A stretch of 64,000 nucleotides of DNA, taken from the NCBI RefSeq assembly GCF_020921035.1, contig NC_063152.1, positions 4,631,001 to 4,695,000 on the forward strand, in the 5' to 3' direction. The notes under the pieces are model-generated. The model saw only the letters and a program-made list of their open reading frames with translations. It made no database searches and was not told the origin of the DNA. A program made the position numbers and the translations under genes. This DNA comes from Rhodamnia argentea (Eukaryota > Streptophyta > Magnoliopsida > Myrtales > Myrtaceae). Positions 11,201 through 23,400 of the stretch are shown here, piece by piece (within the stretch, counting starts at the first letter, position 1; each line of letters starts with the position of its first letter).

Positions 11201-14200
11201 CTGAGTTCCCAAGGCAACTCGCCATTGACGAGGTAATAAGGATGGATCTCTATGTGGCACAATGAATTTGCATACTGACATCCAGTCAAGTTTATAAATC
11301 TTGAACCCCTGGAATTATTTGTCACAGGTCAGATAAGGCTTTCTATAAAAAGGCAAGCAGATTCCACAGGATGAACAACTTCAGAATTTACCTCCTGTAT
11401 ATATTGAATCTCTTCCGCGGTCAATGGAGAGGTTTTCATCCTCCTTACTGCCTACAAATGGTTATTAGGGTCAAAATAACGTGCTATTAATAGAAAGAGA
11501 TATCTCAGAAATTCGCATTAAAGATCTCTCTTTTCCTTGATTTTTTCTTTATTTCGTTTGCATAAAGAAAAGTGAACCAGGTCTCGAGACACAATGCTTT
11601 TAAAATCAATACAATTGATGTTTGAAGTCCAAATCACTAGTGTAACATCAATCGGAAATACTTCCAACTACTTGATTGTATGTTCTGATACCAATGTCCT
11701 AGACACGAGAATGACATCGGTCATTTCTGGTCTATATCTGTTTCTTTTCTGTTTTCTTTTCTATTGATTACATCCATTATCTCAAGTTCTGGAGTAAAAT
11801 AAACTCTGCTTTAACCTGAGTAACGGTTCCTACCTTGAGCCCTGATAAGATAATCTCCTTAAAATGGAAACCTCAAGTGAGGCCCAATTATACTTTTGCA
11901 ACCGCTGCTCCTTCCAAAATTATACATTTACATTTTTTTAACTATTTCATATTAATAGCCTCCGTAACACCTCAAAAAAAGGAACAAACTGTCCAGTTTA
12001 CAATAGCTTATTGTCAATCTCATTCAAGACAAATCCATCTGTTTCACTTATTGATTTTGAAAAAAGGGATACACAGTAAGAGAGATGCAAAAATAATAAT
12101 AATCTAATACTTAATGTCACTTTTGCCTCATTTATGAATTGTCTCAATTTTGGCCCTAGGTAACTAAATAATGCTAGCCACGTATCCTGTGCACAAATCA
12201 ATAACTATGAATCATAAGTTGACTATTGTAGAAACACACACCTTTATGGGATTCTCTGGAGCCTTGGATGAGCAGCGATTCTTCTGCCGGACAAAAATCT
12301 GCAACAGATATATTCATGATGATGCCATTATAGACTTAAACAGGCATACAAAGCCTGGAACTCAGTCAAAACAATCTCCTCACTAAGCACAATAAAAAAC
12401 TACAAACTTATTTCATCAACTGTCGGAACTTTCGTAAATAAACCAGCTTAACATGTTGTAATGAGTAAATAATTCCAGAAAAACTTCTGCTCAGGGAAAA
12501 AGGTTACCTAAAAGGTTTTACCCATATAACAAGTGCCACAAGGCCCAAAAAGTACCTGATGCTTAGACTTGCAAGGAAGAAATCGTTGCTGAATTGCCTT
12601 CCAATCCGTATTAAATTCCATTATCCCCAATGCAAGTAGCCTGCACCATTATCATGCATAATGGGGTCAAAACTTTTGTTACTTCTGACATTACAACAGT
12701 CAAGCTGTAAAACTTCCACAGACGTCAAACAAGTATACATAGAGCAGACACAGACTCACAGTTACTTTCTGCCCCAATCAATTTCCAATTAATTTCTGTT
12801 TACAGTTCTACTGCATAAAACCTATCTTACCATTCTTCTACCTTAAAAAGATTCACTCTAAACTAGTGAGAAATGACAAAAATAGCAGTAGGCAACTTAC
12901 TCATCCTCAGCATCGGTGAAAAGCACCCTGTTTGCCACAGCAGAAGGGGGTGGTTTATGAGGGAAAAGTGCTCGATTAAACACTGGAAAGAATATCTGAG
13001 CCAGCTTTGCAACATCCCTCTCGACTAAGGCAACTGATTGCTTCTTTGCACTTTCCACAATTGCCGCAGCTAGTGATCTCTTAAGTGGATGATGACCAGA
13101 GGAAGGGGAACCAGTCCGAGCATTTGATGGAGAAGCTCCACTTAAAACTTGAATATCAACTTCTACAGCCGACAAAGAGCTGGAAATGGGGAACAGAGGC
13201 TCCCTTTCAGAGCGGATATCACAGGTAGATTCAACATGCCATCGCCGCTGCTCCTTGACAACTATCACGATAAATACAAGCCAATTAAACTAAGCTCTCT
13301 CTCCTATTATGGGTATTACAAAAACAAAAACCAATATCCCTGACAGAGGAAATAGACTGTTGTTTATTAATTCGTTTGTTACCTACTGTTTAAAAATTGT
13401 CAAGCCAATTAAGTTGGCATAACTTTTGTTTAACTTACTAAAAAAAAAAACTAAAACCAATAATTTGCATTATTTCATTAGTCATCTACATTACCTAGGT
13501 TGTATATAAAGGAAACAGCTTACAACTCCATTCATATCCTACCACACACAGATCTACAAATAACAATTGTATTCTATAGCTTAGACTTTCATCTATTGAA
13601 CTCATAAATTACGCAATGCATCTTCAGATTGGACAACATGAGAGAATCTCAATTCTACCAAATGGTTCACACTTTTTTATGGGTAAGTCAATTTCATTTC
13701 TTCATCAAACAAAGAGGGTAGTTCAATCCAACTACAAGCCACAATACATCAAGCCATCACTTACAACCAAAATCCAAGTAGTCGCACAATTACCAAAACA
13801 CCAACACCATATCCCAGCTGACAAGAGGGATTCATCTAAAATATCCCAATCAAATACAAACCAGTCAAAGAAAAGACAGATCATTGAACTGAATTGCCAA
13901 TTAGAACATAAGGCTGTAGCCAAGACAGAATCAACTTTGTGCTGCAGCAGTTTATGCACTTCAATTCTAAACCTTACTGCAAACATAAGCGGTTCACATT
14001 TAACACCATCTTTAAATTAAAGATCTAACATTCCCAGTTTGGTAAGCTCTACAGTTAAATTTGCACTTGATCTAGAACTCCAAACTATCGCAATTGATTC
14101 GGTTTGAAATCTCTCCAGAAGAGACCAAACTGATCTGGGAACACCCTCATATCCTACTGAAACCTAATATCCAAATAGATTAAGAACGACTAAGTTGCAA

Positions 14201-15812
14201 ACAGCTTACCAATACGCAGATCATCGATGTAAGTCTTCACTAAATTGAGTGGAGCTACATCCAAAACCGATAGTACAGGGCCACTTATATTTGGCAACCA
14301 AACAGAATCCGCCACTGCTCGAGAACCTAAAGCCTGACTGCCAGCATATTCCCCATGTCCTTGACCCTGGGAATCATTTAGAGTTGCCAGCATCTGATTA
14401 TTCGTGGAAGAGGTAACCCTCTGAGCTTCTAACGTAGGAGCAGATACCAAAGTGTGTTGTGCCATGTTTGATCTTTTAGAACCCTCAGATGTTGATGAAC
14501 AAACATATGCAGGGGAAAAGCATATACTGGGATACGGTATGCTTCTCCGAGCTACCATCTGATCACGTTTATGAAGCATTTGCAAAATCAATTCTTCAAC
14601 CTGTGATGCAATGTGTTGCCGAGGGGGATCGAGAACGCAAAGAGAATATATTTGAATAAGAAGCTGCACGTGCTCATGTATTAGACAATACAACTGGCCT
14701 ATCTGATTAGGAGCAAACCCATTTATGCAACCAGCATTGGCTGTTAAAGATGCATAGTTCAGAGGAGCATCAGCCATAGAAGGTTGTCCGCTCAATGCTG
14801 GTAAATATGAAGTCGATCCAACAGGCACTAATGGTAAGAGGGGACGCAATGGCCTCTTCCCATGTTGAAGAAGCTTCTTTTTACACTCTGCAGAGGTGTT
14901 TTTACCTCTGTTCTGCCGTGTCTCAGGCCGCCTTCTGGAACACTCATAATTTCCTTTTGTGGTTTTATCACTAGGTCTGTCATCAAGGTCACTCTCAAGT
15001 GCCTCTTCGAGTTCAATCTCAAAGTCAGCATCATTATCCTCATCTTCATCATCGACATTTGCAGTTTCTGGAGTTGGATGACCATCGCCATCTACACCTA
15101 ATAAAACAGCTGCAAGAAATTTTTTATACTCTTCTTCATCATCAACATTTTGAATATCATCATCATCATCCGTCTCTTGGAGAAAACTCTCAAGTTCATC
15201 GAGAGTAAAACTTGCCAGAGAATAACGAGCCCTTGTACGCTTGCAAATAGCATCCTCATCATCAGAGTGCGTTAACAGTTTCCAGCTATTTGTAGCTTCC
15301 TCAACCATGTCACCATGGGAGTCAGGTCTCCTGCTCATATAATCTTCCTTTCCTTGTAAATGCCCATTTTCAGCTTGAGATAGGATCTCTGAATCTGTCT
15401 TAGAGAGGCTTCCGGCAACAAGTTCGGGCAATTCTTGCTCACACACTAGTTTAGGGGAAAGGGTATCCAGCACCAAATTTCCCCCCTCACAATGCTCAGA
15501 ATCTTCAACAACAAAACTCGGACCCTCATCAGTCAACTCTGATGAACAAATTTCTGCTGTCTGTAAAGGTCTAACCCCGTTTTCCACAGCATCACCATCT
15601 ATTCCTTCAATTTCAGAGCTCAGACTTGATGAAGCATCTGGTGAAGGTGTTTCCTTTAGAAAGGGATTGAAATCTACATCTTCATCCTCGTCTTCCTCCT
15701 CATCAGCTTTTGCTGGACTTTTGGGCCATTCATCTAAGTTTGAACTGGTGGGCTCAGTGTCAGCTTGACTAGTATGGCCACCTTTGCCAGGAGAATTCGC
15801 ACAAGACGACAT
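8295..15812 (-). CDS. GON4-like nuclear protein, SANT/homeodomain-like
   Basis: Eight coding exons by eye: 15812-14210, 13261-12901, 12640-12556, 12298-12242, 11451-11392, 11308-11090, 10707-9220 and 8717-8295. They total 4296 nt and 1431 residues, with all phases consistent. The N-terminus is acidic (DEEEDEDEDVDFNPFLKETP, then further D/E blocks), followed by LYCLIHEHVQLLIQIYSLC and VEELILQMLHKR, the conserved GON4-like block. Exons 2-6 hold LVERDVAKLAQIFFPVFN, IMEFNTDWKAIQQRFLP, KNRCSSKAPENPIK and KLDWMSVCKFIVP. Exon 7 encodes about 500 residues of low-complexity, probably disordered sequence ending in an acidic run. The family (Arabidopsis At1g09040/At1g09050, animal GON4L) is nuclear and thought to act in transcription or chromatin; the plant function is not well defined. 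The exon 6 donor (AAG/GTCTGC) is weak. This model is longer than I recall for the Arabidopsis proteins (about 900 residues). Confidence 0.85.
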
Positions 15813-16720
15813 CTCATCAATTTTGTAGTGACATAAATGCTCAACGAGTATGCATAATCTTTCTTCTTAAGACAAAAGAATTATGCCATTCCCTGAACAC
15901 GAAAGCAACACAAAAGATACAACTTTAGATGTTGACATAACTCGAGGCATAAAGCTTTGACCAGTGCATGTGTTCGGATTGCCTAAAAAAAAAACAACAC
16001 ATGGTTATCCTCCACCGTTCCCTCACAACAGACAACTAAACAACCCGCAATCATTGCCACAGGCAAGAATTACCCACTCAATCAATAGCTCATAAGAAGC
16101 ATACGACAACTGTACAGACAAATACGAGTGAGAAACACATAATACTTGCATTGCGCTCGAGTGTCACAATCCAATGATAGAGTCTTTCCAGAGGACTCAA
16201 ATTACAGGAACAATCACCTAGGATCACGACATTCATGCACACAGCCAAGAACTGTCTGTGAATCCCAGAATTACGATTCACGCAAGCACGAATTATTTTC
16301 ATTAGGGCACGAGGCGGTACAGTATCGAATGGCGTGAAGGGAGTGCATAACAGAAACGCATTTAGGAAAACAGGATTTGGAAGGTCGAGGAGTCGGTTCG
16401 GGGATCTGACAAGCGCACACGCACGCACGCGGAGGGGTGGGGGAGCGAGGCTCACCTTGTTTTCGACGGCGAATCGGCGAGCCAGGCCCGGCGACGGCGA
16501 ACATTGGCGGCGAAATCGGCGTCGACGTGCTGCAAGGAGACGAGAGGGGCGGAGCGCAGATAGGAGAGAAAGAGACCCGTTACCGAAGAAGGCGGAGTTT
16601 ATTGGCTGTTGGGCCTGTGGGATGGGCCTGGTCTCTTCAAGCCCAAACTCTGTCCTCCGGCTTGGCCCATGTGCCTCTCTTCGGTCACCGAGCAAGGAGG
16701 ATCGGTTTCAAGGTGAGTAG
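15813..16720 (-). promoter_or_regulatory. GON4-like 5' UTR with intron, and promoter
   Basis: On the minus strand a good donor (ACAAG/GTGAGC) lies at 16456/16455, inside a GC-rich block typical of a first non-coding exon. The start codon at 15812 follows a C/T-poor leader, so I infer a 5' UTR intron of about 0.6 kb; its acceptor was not fixed. The promoter should lie around 16600-16800. The reading frames seen in this GC-rich block on both strands have no recognisable protein features. Confidence 0.5.
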
Positions 16721-16937
16721 ATTTTAGACGAGAACAGGAGAAGGTTTTCAGGTTTTGGAAAGAGACCGACCCCATTTTACCCTTGAACCGACCCAGGGCT
16801 TTATCTTATTATATATACAATATGCATGTGTTAAATAAAAATTATATTCATAATTTTTTTTTTCCAGTCCAGAAAAAATAATGAATATAATTTTTTTTTT
16901 CACTTAAGTGTAGCATGTCAGATATATTCGATTTTAG

Positions 16938-17800
16938 TAGAGCCGACAATATGGGTCATATGCCCATTTTCCGACTCATTTTGAGAAGACCCCACTCTAT
17001 ATGGGTAACACTTTTTTTTCTAAAATGGGATAAAATGGGTTAAAAAACTAAAGTCAAAAAAACAGGTTAAAATATGGGTTATCTTTTTGACCCATATTTT
17101 AACCCATTTTTCAACTCTACGTCACTCGGAAAAAAGGCGAACCCCACACTTTGGAAGCCATTGGAGTCTTCATCTCTGTTTCTTTCTTCTTCACCGAGTC
17201 CGAAAGTAACGAACACAGAGGAAGATCGCTCGACGAAGACTACTTCCGCCGCGACGGACACCTGCGAGCGTCTAGCTCGTCCGGAATTCTCTGTTCAATC
17301 TTTACGCGTCCGAAGGCGGTGACATGACACTTTGCCGCCGGATGTTCGACGAAATGCCCCAAAGAGACGTTGTGTCGTGGACTGTCCTCATCACCGCATA
17401 CACGAAGGTTAGGAGGTTCGATGATGTCTTGACGGCGTTCGAGCGGATGTTGCTATCCAAGTTAAACCCGAATCAGGTGGTCACGATGGTGAATCCGTTG
17501 GCCGCTTGTTCGAGAGTTCGTGAGGTCGCCGGCCTCGGATGGAGGAGGGAGGAGGAGTCGTAGAGGGGGAGGAGGAAGGAGGAAAAAATAAAAAAATAAA
17601 AAAGGAAAACGAAAAAATAAAAAAGGAAACGCTTAAGAAATACGGGATCCGGTATGGGTTGGGTATGGGTTGGATCGGGTATAGGTCATAAAATTTGTAT
17701 TGTATAGAAATGGGTCAAAACGGGTTATATGGGTCAATATGGGTCGGACCATAATCGACCCGATCCAAACTCAACCCGACCCACCCGTTTGACACCACTA
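16938..17800. mobile_element. hAT-like element carrying a PPR gene fragment
   Basis: The 863-bp element is bounded by an exact 8-bp direct repeat, GATTTTAG (16930-16937 and 17801-17808), the target duplication size of hAT transposons. Its ends are TAGAGCCGACAA on the left and TTGACACCACTA on the right, inverted with a few mismatches and matching the common plant hAT end TAGxGGTGTCAA. The subterminal regions are full of 'tatgggt', 'cgggtt' and 'acccat' repeats in both orientations. There is no transposase. The core (about 17130-17540) is GC-rich host-gene sequence with a PPR fragment, so this looks like gene capture by a non-autonomous element. Confidence 0.85.
17276..17530 (+). pseudogene. 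Captured PPR protein fragment
   Basis: The frame reads LVRNSLFNLYA, then GGDMTLCRRMFDEMPQRDVV, SWTVLITAYTKVRRFDDVL and NQVVTMVNPLAACS. These are the signatures of one to two L/S-type repeats of a PLS-class pentatricopeptide-repeat protein, the organellar RNA-binding family. An in-frame TAG at 17273 precedes the fragment and similarity ends near 17530, after which the frame runs into low-complexity sequence. It lacks the remaining repeats and cannot make a normal PPR protein. It lies inside the hAT-like element and has presumably been moved from a full-length donor gene elsewhere. The Ser/Thr-rich frame just upstream (17130-17270) may be the frame-shifted N-terminus of the same donor. Confidence 0.8.
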
Positions 17801-17854
17801 GATTTTAGTAAATATGTTATATATTAAAAGAAGTATAAAAGAATTTACTTAGAC

Positions 17855-17986
17855 TACGTTTGTGAAAAATGAATAATTGAAAAAAATAATTACTTCAATC
17901 CACGATGAAAATACATTTTGTTCAGCCATTAGAAATAATTATTAAAAAAAAAATTAAATCATTTATTTTTCACGAAATAAATGCAA
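17855..17986. repeat. Short AT-rich TIR element (MITE family A)
   Basis: The left end 'acgtttgtgaaaaatgaata' pairs with the right end 'tttttcacgaaataaatgca' in reverse complement. The same end type occurs at 29285-29487 and 41093-41262. It is about 130 bp and has no coding capacity. I did not find a clean target duplication. Confidence 0.5.
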
Positions 17987-18082
17987 CTTTAAAGTAATGA
18001 GTAAAGCGGTTCAAAATCGATTCGGTTCTGGATTTTATCTTGAAACCGGCCTTGCCGATTCTAGTTGTCAATTTTTTAAGGT

Positions 18083-19155
18083 TGCGCATGGTAACTATAC
18101 TATTCCAGAAAACTAATTCTGATTAAAATGACTTTTAAGATTCTGTTCATGGATGAGTTTTAAAGAATCAGAACGTGTTTGATTATTGCCCAAAATTTCT
18201 GTTCCTGGAATAAAAACGCATTTGATAACTGCACAAAATTTCTGTTTCAAAAAATTGTTTCTCTTCCTAATTTTTTTTCATTTAAGTCAAATAACTATGT
18301 AGTTATTTTGTAAAATGTCATCCTAAATTGAAAATTAATTTCACAATGCACACTAAAATAATTTAAAATACATTTTTTTTAGGATGTCATAAATGAAACA
18401 TAAATTTTGATACATTACGTTTGAAGTTCGATTGAAGCATGTGACAATTCCCATATTAAGAATTCATTTTTTTTCTTTAAATATTGTGTTGTCCAAAATA
18501 CATATAAACATAGCAGCCGAATAATCAAATTATCCACTGACAAAAAAAACAAAAACAAATTATCCTCCTTGATACGAGGTACAAGTCCTTCACTATCATT
18601 TTGTAGCTTTTGTCCTAAATCCAAGTGGTTGTTTAGCTTCAACTTCACGTGCAGATATTTACATTTTGTGACGCACGGCTACGAGTATATATATTACCAT
18701 CCACATGTTAGATGCTATAATCTTTCGTGACATTTTTTTGCAAAAGAGTGAAATCTAGGAAATTTAGGCTTAAATTTATGAAAATGAGATTAAACTAGCC
18801 AATATAAGCTTATTCTATTTTTATGGAAATTTAGGACTTTTTTTTTGTGACTTTTAAAAAATTTCTAATTTTGTTAAAATAATTTATTTTTATTTTATTT
18901 TATTTTTATTAGGTTAGGGAAAAGTAACTAAAGAACTGGAAGGGAAAAGTGAGAGATATGAGACTTCATTTTGTTTTGTGATTCTCAAAAGTGATTCTTT
19001 TTCCAGTAATCAAATTTTTTTTTATTCTGGATTTTGCTTTAAAGCTGATTTTGGGAACGTAATCAGAATCAAATTTATTTGCGTTATCAAACGCAATTTT
19101 CATCCTTTTTTGTTTCCAGAATTAGAGAATGAGAATGGTTACCATATAGGCCCTG
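18083..19155. repeat. Degenerate TIR element, about 1.07 kb
   Basis: The left end 'gttgcgcatggtaactatac' corresponds to the reverse complement of the right end 'gaatggttaccatataggcc' through the shared ATGGTAAC core. Both subterminal regions carry paired phrases such as 'ctattccagaaaactaattc' and 'cagaattagagaatgaga'. The interior is AT-rich and non-coding. The end sequences resemble old PIF- or hAT-type MITEs; no target duplication was confirmed. Confidence 0.45.
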
Positions 19156-19339
19156 AGTAGACTAGCCAACCGATTTGGAGCATATATGATATAATTGGAA
19201 ATCATTCGGTCAAGGCCGGTTCGTCCGGACCCATCTCTCTGCGATCTGACTTTGAACCGGCCAAGTAAGGCCGATTGGGGCCGGTGCTCGGATTGAACCG
19301 GCCCGTTGATTCCCCCTAGAACGGTGTTTGACTGGTCAG

Positions 19340-20374
19340 CTATGAAGCACCGACACGTGAAGAAGGCAACCGCGTCGGTGTCGGACACGCATCGGACACG
19401 GACACACGTCCGACACGCTCCGATACGCGTCCGACACGCGGTCAACGCGTGTCGGAGATCTGACACGGAGTCAACGCCAGTGACACGCTCGGGACACGCG
19501 AGTCGGAGAGGAAGGAGGGCGTGAAAAGTACTGATCTGGAGCCATGACAGAGATGAAGGAGAGAGCCGGCGACCGCAAGTCGGTGGAGAAGGACTGCGGG
19601 GAAAGCGCGGATCTGGAGGAGAAGACAGAGTGCAGAGTTGTAGGTAGAAGCAGATGCAGCGACGAGTAGAAAGCGAGCCAGCGCCAGAGCGAGCAGAGAG
19701 CGAACGCCGGAGGAGAGACGAGGCAGCTAAAATCACGGAGGTCGTCGTCGCCGTCGCCGTCGCCGTCGCTTGCTTCGCGAGACAGAGAGGTAGGGGCGAG
19801 GCAAGATGAGAGAGAGCGCTGGGAAGACACAGGATGAGAAGAGAAGATGAGAGAGGAGAGAGAGCGTTAGCGTGGGGAATGAGATATTTCCTAAAAGTAA
19901 AGAGAGAGTGGGGGAGGGGGGAGGGGGGGGCAACACAAAATCAGAGAGAGGGGAGAGATCGTTGGGAAAACGCAAGATGAGAAGATGAAGATGAGAGAGC
20001 CATTGACGTGGGGAAGACGAAAGATGACGGGAGAAAGTGAGAGAGCGTTCAGTCTGTGTCTCATCAAGTCATTTCGGGAAGCATCCTTCGGTCAAGTGAT
20101 TCATTTTTCTTTTTTATTTTATTATCTTTTTTCCTTGATTGGCTGAGCTTAAATTACGGGCTGAATTACAGTAGAAATTTATTTTTTATTTTTTGTAAAT
20201 TCTCTATTTCTATAAAATGTCATAAAAATAATAAATTATCTTTGTATATAAAAAATATTCTTTTAATATACCACGTGTCCCAACGTGTCGGAATTCTCTA
20301 TTTTTTGAGAAAGGGCGTGTCGGCGTGTCGTGTCGTGTCGTGTCCCGTGTCCGTGTCGTGTCAGTGCTACATAG
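19340..20374. mobile_element. TIR element with CGTGTC-rich ends and 8-bp target duplication
   Basis: The direct repeat CTGGTCAG flanks it exactly (19332-19339 and 20375-20382). The element begins CTATGAAGCACCGACACG and ends CGTGTCAGTGCTACATAG, near-perfect inverted ends. Each subterminal region is a tandem of 'cggacacg'/'cgtgtcg' units. The interior is GA-rich on the plus strand and has no transposase; reading frames across it are compositional. An 8-bp duplication favours hAT ancestry, though Mutator-type cannot be excluded. It ends 77 bp before the ATG of the TYW gene, so it has placed itself in that gene's proximal promoter. Confidence 0.85.
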
Positions 20375-20413
20375 CTGGTCAGGTTGCACTTACACTTGCA
20401 GTGCGGTCTTTCC

Positions 20414-20421
20414 AATATATA
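20414..20421 (+). promoter_or_regulatory. Possible TATA box of the TYW gene
   Basis: AATATATA lies about 31-38 bp before the ATG at 20452 and only 32 bp after the right target duplication of the upstream transposon. If it is used, the transcript would have almost no 5' leader, so transcription may instead start within the transposon. This is inference from position only. Confidence 0.25.
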
Positions 20422-20451
20422 CTTCGATCGAGAGAGTGAGTGAGGCCGACG

Positions 20452-23400
20452 ATGGAGTTTGAGAAGAGGAAAGCGGCGGCGCTCGCGTCCCTCGGCTGCT
20501 CCGAGACCGACAAGTCGCCGAAGGGCTCGTTGGACGCTCCCATCGTCCCTCTCCTCACCACCATCAACCACCACCCTTCCTACTTCACGACCAGCTCCTG
20601 CAGCGGCCGCATCTCCATCCTCTCCCAACCTCCCGCCGCCGCCGCCGCCAAGAATAAGAAGGCTCGCGGCGGGACCTGGCTCTACATCTCCCACGACCCC
20701 GCCGATCCCGACTCTGTGTTGTCTTCGCTTTTCCCGGCCGAGCCTCGGCCGAACCAGTGCGACTCGTCCGAGCTGGTGTTTCGGTTCGAGCCGCTCATCG
20801 TGGCGGTCGATTGCAGGGACTTGAGCGCGGCGCAGCTGCTGGTGTCCACTGCCATCGCCTGCGGGTTCCGGGAGTCGGGGATCACCAGCGCGAGCAAGAG
20901 GGTGATCGTCGCCATCCGGTGTTCGATTCGGATGGAAGTGCCGTTGGGAGATACGCGGGAGATTGTAGTGTCGCGTGAGTATGTGAAGTTCCTCGTCGGA
21001 GTGGCGAACGAGAAGATGGAGGCGAACAGGAGGAGGACCGAGAAGTTCCATCAAACGTTGCGGACGATTTGGAGTTCAGAGGGCGAAGTTAATGGTGCTG
21101 GTGATGAGAAGACTGAGAGTGTGTCAAGGGATGCTGAGAGTTTAAAAGAGTGTGAGTGTGAGACTGTTACTTGTGTTGGGAGTTCCGAAGCTGGTGCTTC
21201 TTTGGATGGAAATGCCAGAGATGGTGAGACCTCCAATTCATTACATGTTCTGTGATTCGGTTGCGATTAATTGCTTGCAATATTGTTTTGGTGTAAATGA
21301 ATCTGGTAAAATCAAAAGCGAATGATCGGCTTCAATCATTCACTTTTGATGTTCGATGACGTTTATAAATGGTTGGCTATTTTCGGTCAATCAACTGGTT
21401 TAGTATTTGCGACATTCATGTTGCTTCGCTGCTGCAACTGTGTCACATTAAATGGCAAAGCCTACTGATCACACTTGTAATGTCTTAATACATTTTCTTT
21501 TCGTTTCGTAAAAAAAAAAGGCTAATCGAATTGCCAGTTCGAGGGATAATCTTATCATATGCTACTCTGCTTCTGGTGCAAGTTTCTTTGCGGATGCCTT
21601 GTTTGTTATCATCTATGCTTTGTCTAAGTATCAGCTTGTATATGTGGAGAAGATACAAAGATACAACTTGCGGTTAGATTTGATGGATTCAGGATGATTT
21701 AGGAGCTACAGCGAGCAATAAATGTACTTATAGGGATCTATAATAAAGACCAAATTTTCTTATCACCAACTGGTTAAGCAAGAAATTTCTTATAGAGCAA
21801 GTGATAATTTGTATAGATGCCTTTTTCTTATAATTGAATGGTTCACAAGAAATTGCTTTTAGGAGGTCTGGCTGCCCTGCAATCTCTACAATTTATAATT
21901 ATATGTAAAATGCTGACTTTCAAAAAGCTCTCTTTCCTTGTGCCTATATCCTTTCATGTTTCACATGATAAAGGCTGCACAGTCCCAAACTGTGAGTGGG
22001 GAGCTAAAGTTTTTAGGTCATGTCTATTGAAATCCATTACGGAGTGACTGTATATTAATCTGGTTTTGATTGCAGGAAGCTTTCCTATTAGATGCAAGCA
22101 AGTCTGAGTTTTTGAACAATTGGCAGGGCCTGCAGTGCATCAGGATTGCAGCTTGTCTATTACTCCCCTGAAAATTCTGGGTGAACCTCATGAGAAACTA
22201 TTCCTGTGGGGTCACTCTGCCTGCACAGTGGATAGGAGAAACCGTGAAGAACTTCTTGTTTTTGGTGGTTTTGGAGGAATGGGAAGGCATGCAAGAAGAA
22301 ATGACTGTTTACTTCTTGATCCATCATTCTGCACGTTAGAGACTATTGCTGTCAGAAGTGCTCCATCTCCACGAATGGGCCATACAGCATCAGTGGTTGG
22401 AGATCAAATGTTTGTCATTGGTGGCCGGACTGATCCATTGAATATTCTAAGTGATGTATGGGTCTTCAACACAGCTACTAATGAATGGAAATTGTTAAAC
22501 TGCAATGGTCATGTATTTCCTCCAAGGTATTGCCAAGTGGTGATTTGCTGCAAGAGAGTTTCTTAATCATAATCTTTTTGGCATTTAGCATTGATATCAT
22601 TAAGTCTTCAACACCACCTTTTTCCCACTATAAAGTGTACAGAACCAAATTTTTATGGTTGCTTAGTTATCGTACTTTGGATTGTTTTTCCTTTTAATAC
22701 CTTGCTCAAAATTGAGTTTAATTTGAGAGCTTTGGAGTTTTCTTTTGCTGCATGTACTTAATTGAACCTGGATCTACATGCAAATACTTACAGAACATCA
22801 TCCTTGCTTTTGTCCATGTCATGCATGCCTACAACGTACGTTTACTCCAAAAGCACATATTTGTCATACTTAGCTTTTAAATTAATCCAAACATTGAACA
22901 GGCATCGCCATTCAGCGGCTGTTTTAGGTTTGAAGATTTTTGTATATGGTGGAGTGAACAATGAATCAATCTGTTCATCCTGCTTTATCTTGGATACAAG
23001 CAATCTATGCTGGGAAGAATGTGCGGTAGGTGGGGATCAGCCATGTGCTCGTCATTCACACTCTATGGTGGCATACGGATCAAAGGTTTTCATGTTTGGA
23101 GGATATGATGGTGAAAAAGCATTGGGAGATTTACACAGCTTTGACATTCAGGCATGTGCTTGGCAAAGGGAGAAGACATTGGGCAAAGGACCACATGCGA
23201 GGTTCTCTCATTCAATGTTTGTCTACAAGCATTATATAGGCATCATTGGCGGTTGTCCTGTCAAACAGCATCTTCAAGAGTTGTCACTGCTTGATCTGCA
23301 GCTGCAAAGCTGGAAGCTTGTGACACTCAATTCGGTCAGCAGATATTTGTTTGTGCGTACTACAGTGAACATCGTCGGCGATGATCTTGTCGTGATTGGG

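Noticed and set aside
16334-16727. Arg-rich frames on both strands
   Set aside because: They fall in the GC-rich 5' UTR and promoter of the GON4-like gene and show no domain.
19122-19736. 204-codon minus-strand frame
   Set aside because: Crosses the transposon boundary at 19340 and reflects the element's CGTGTC and GA-rich composition.
20263-21054. 263-codon minus-strand frame
   Set aside because: Antisense to TYW exon 1; Arg/Gly-rich composition and no known domain.
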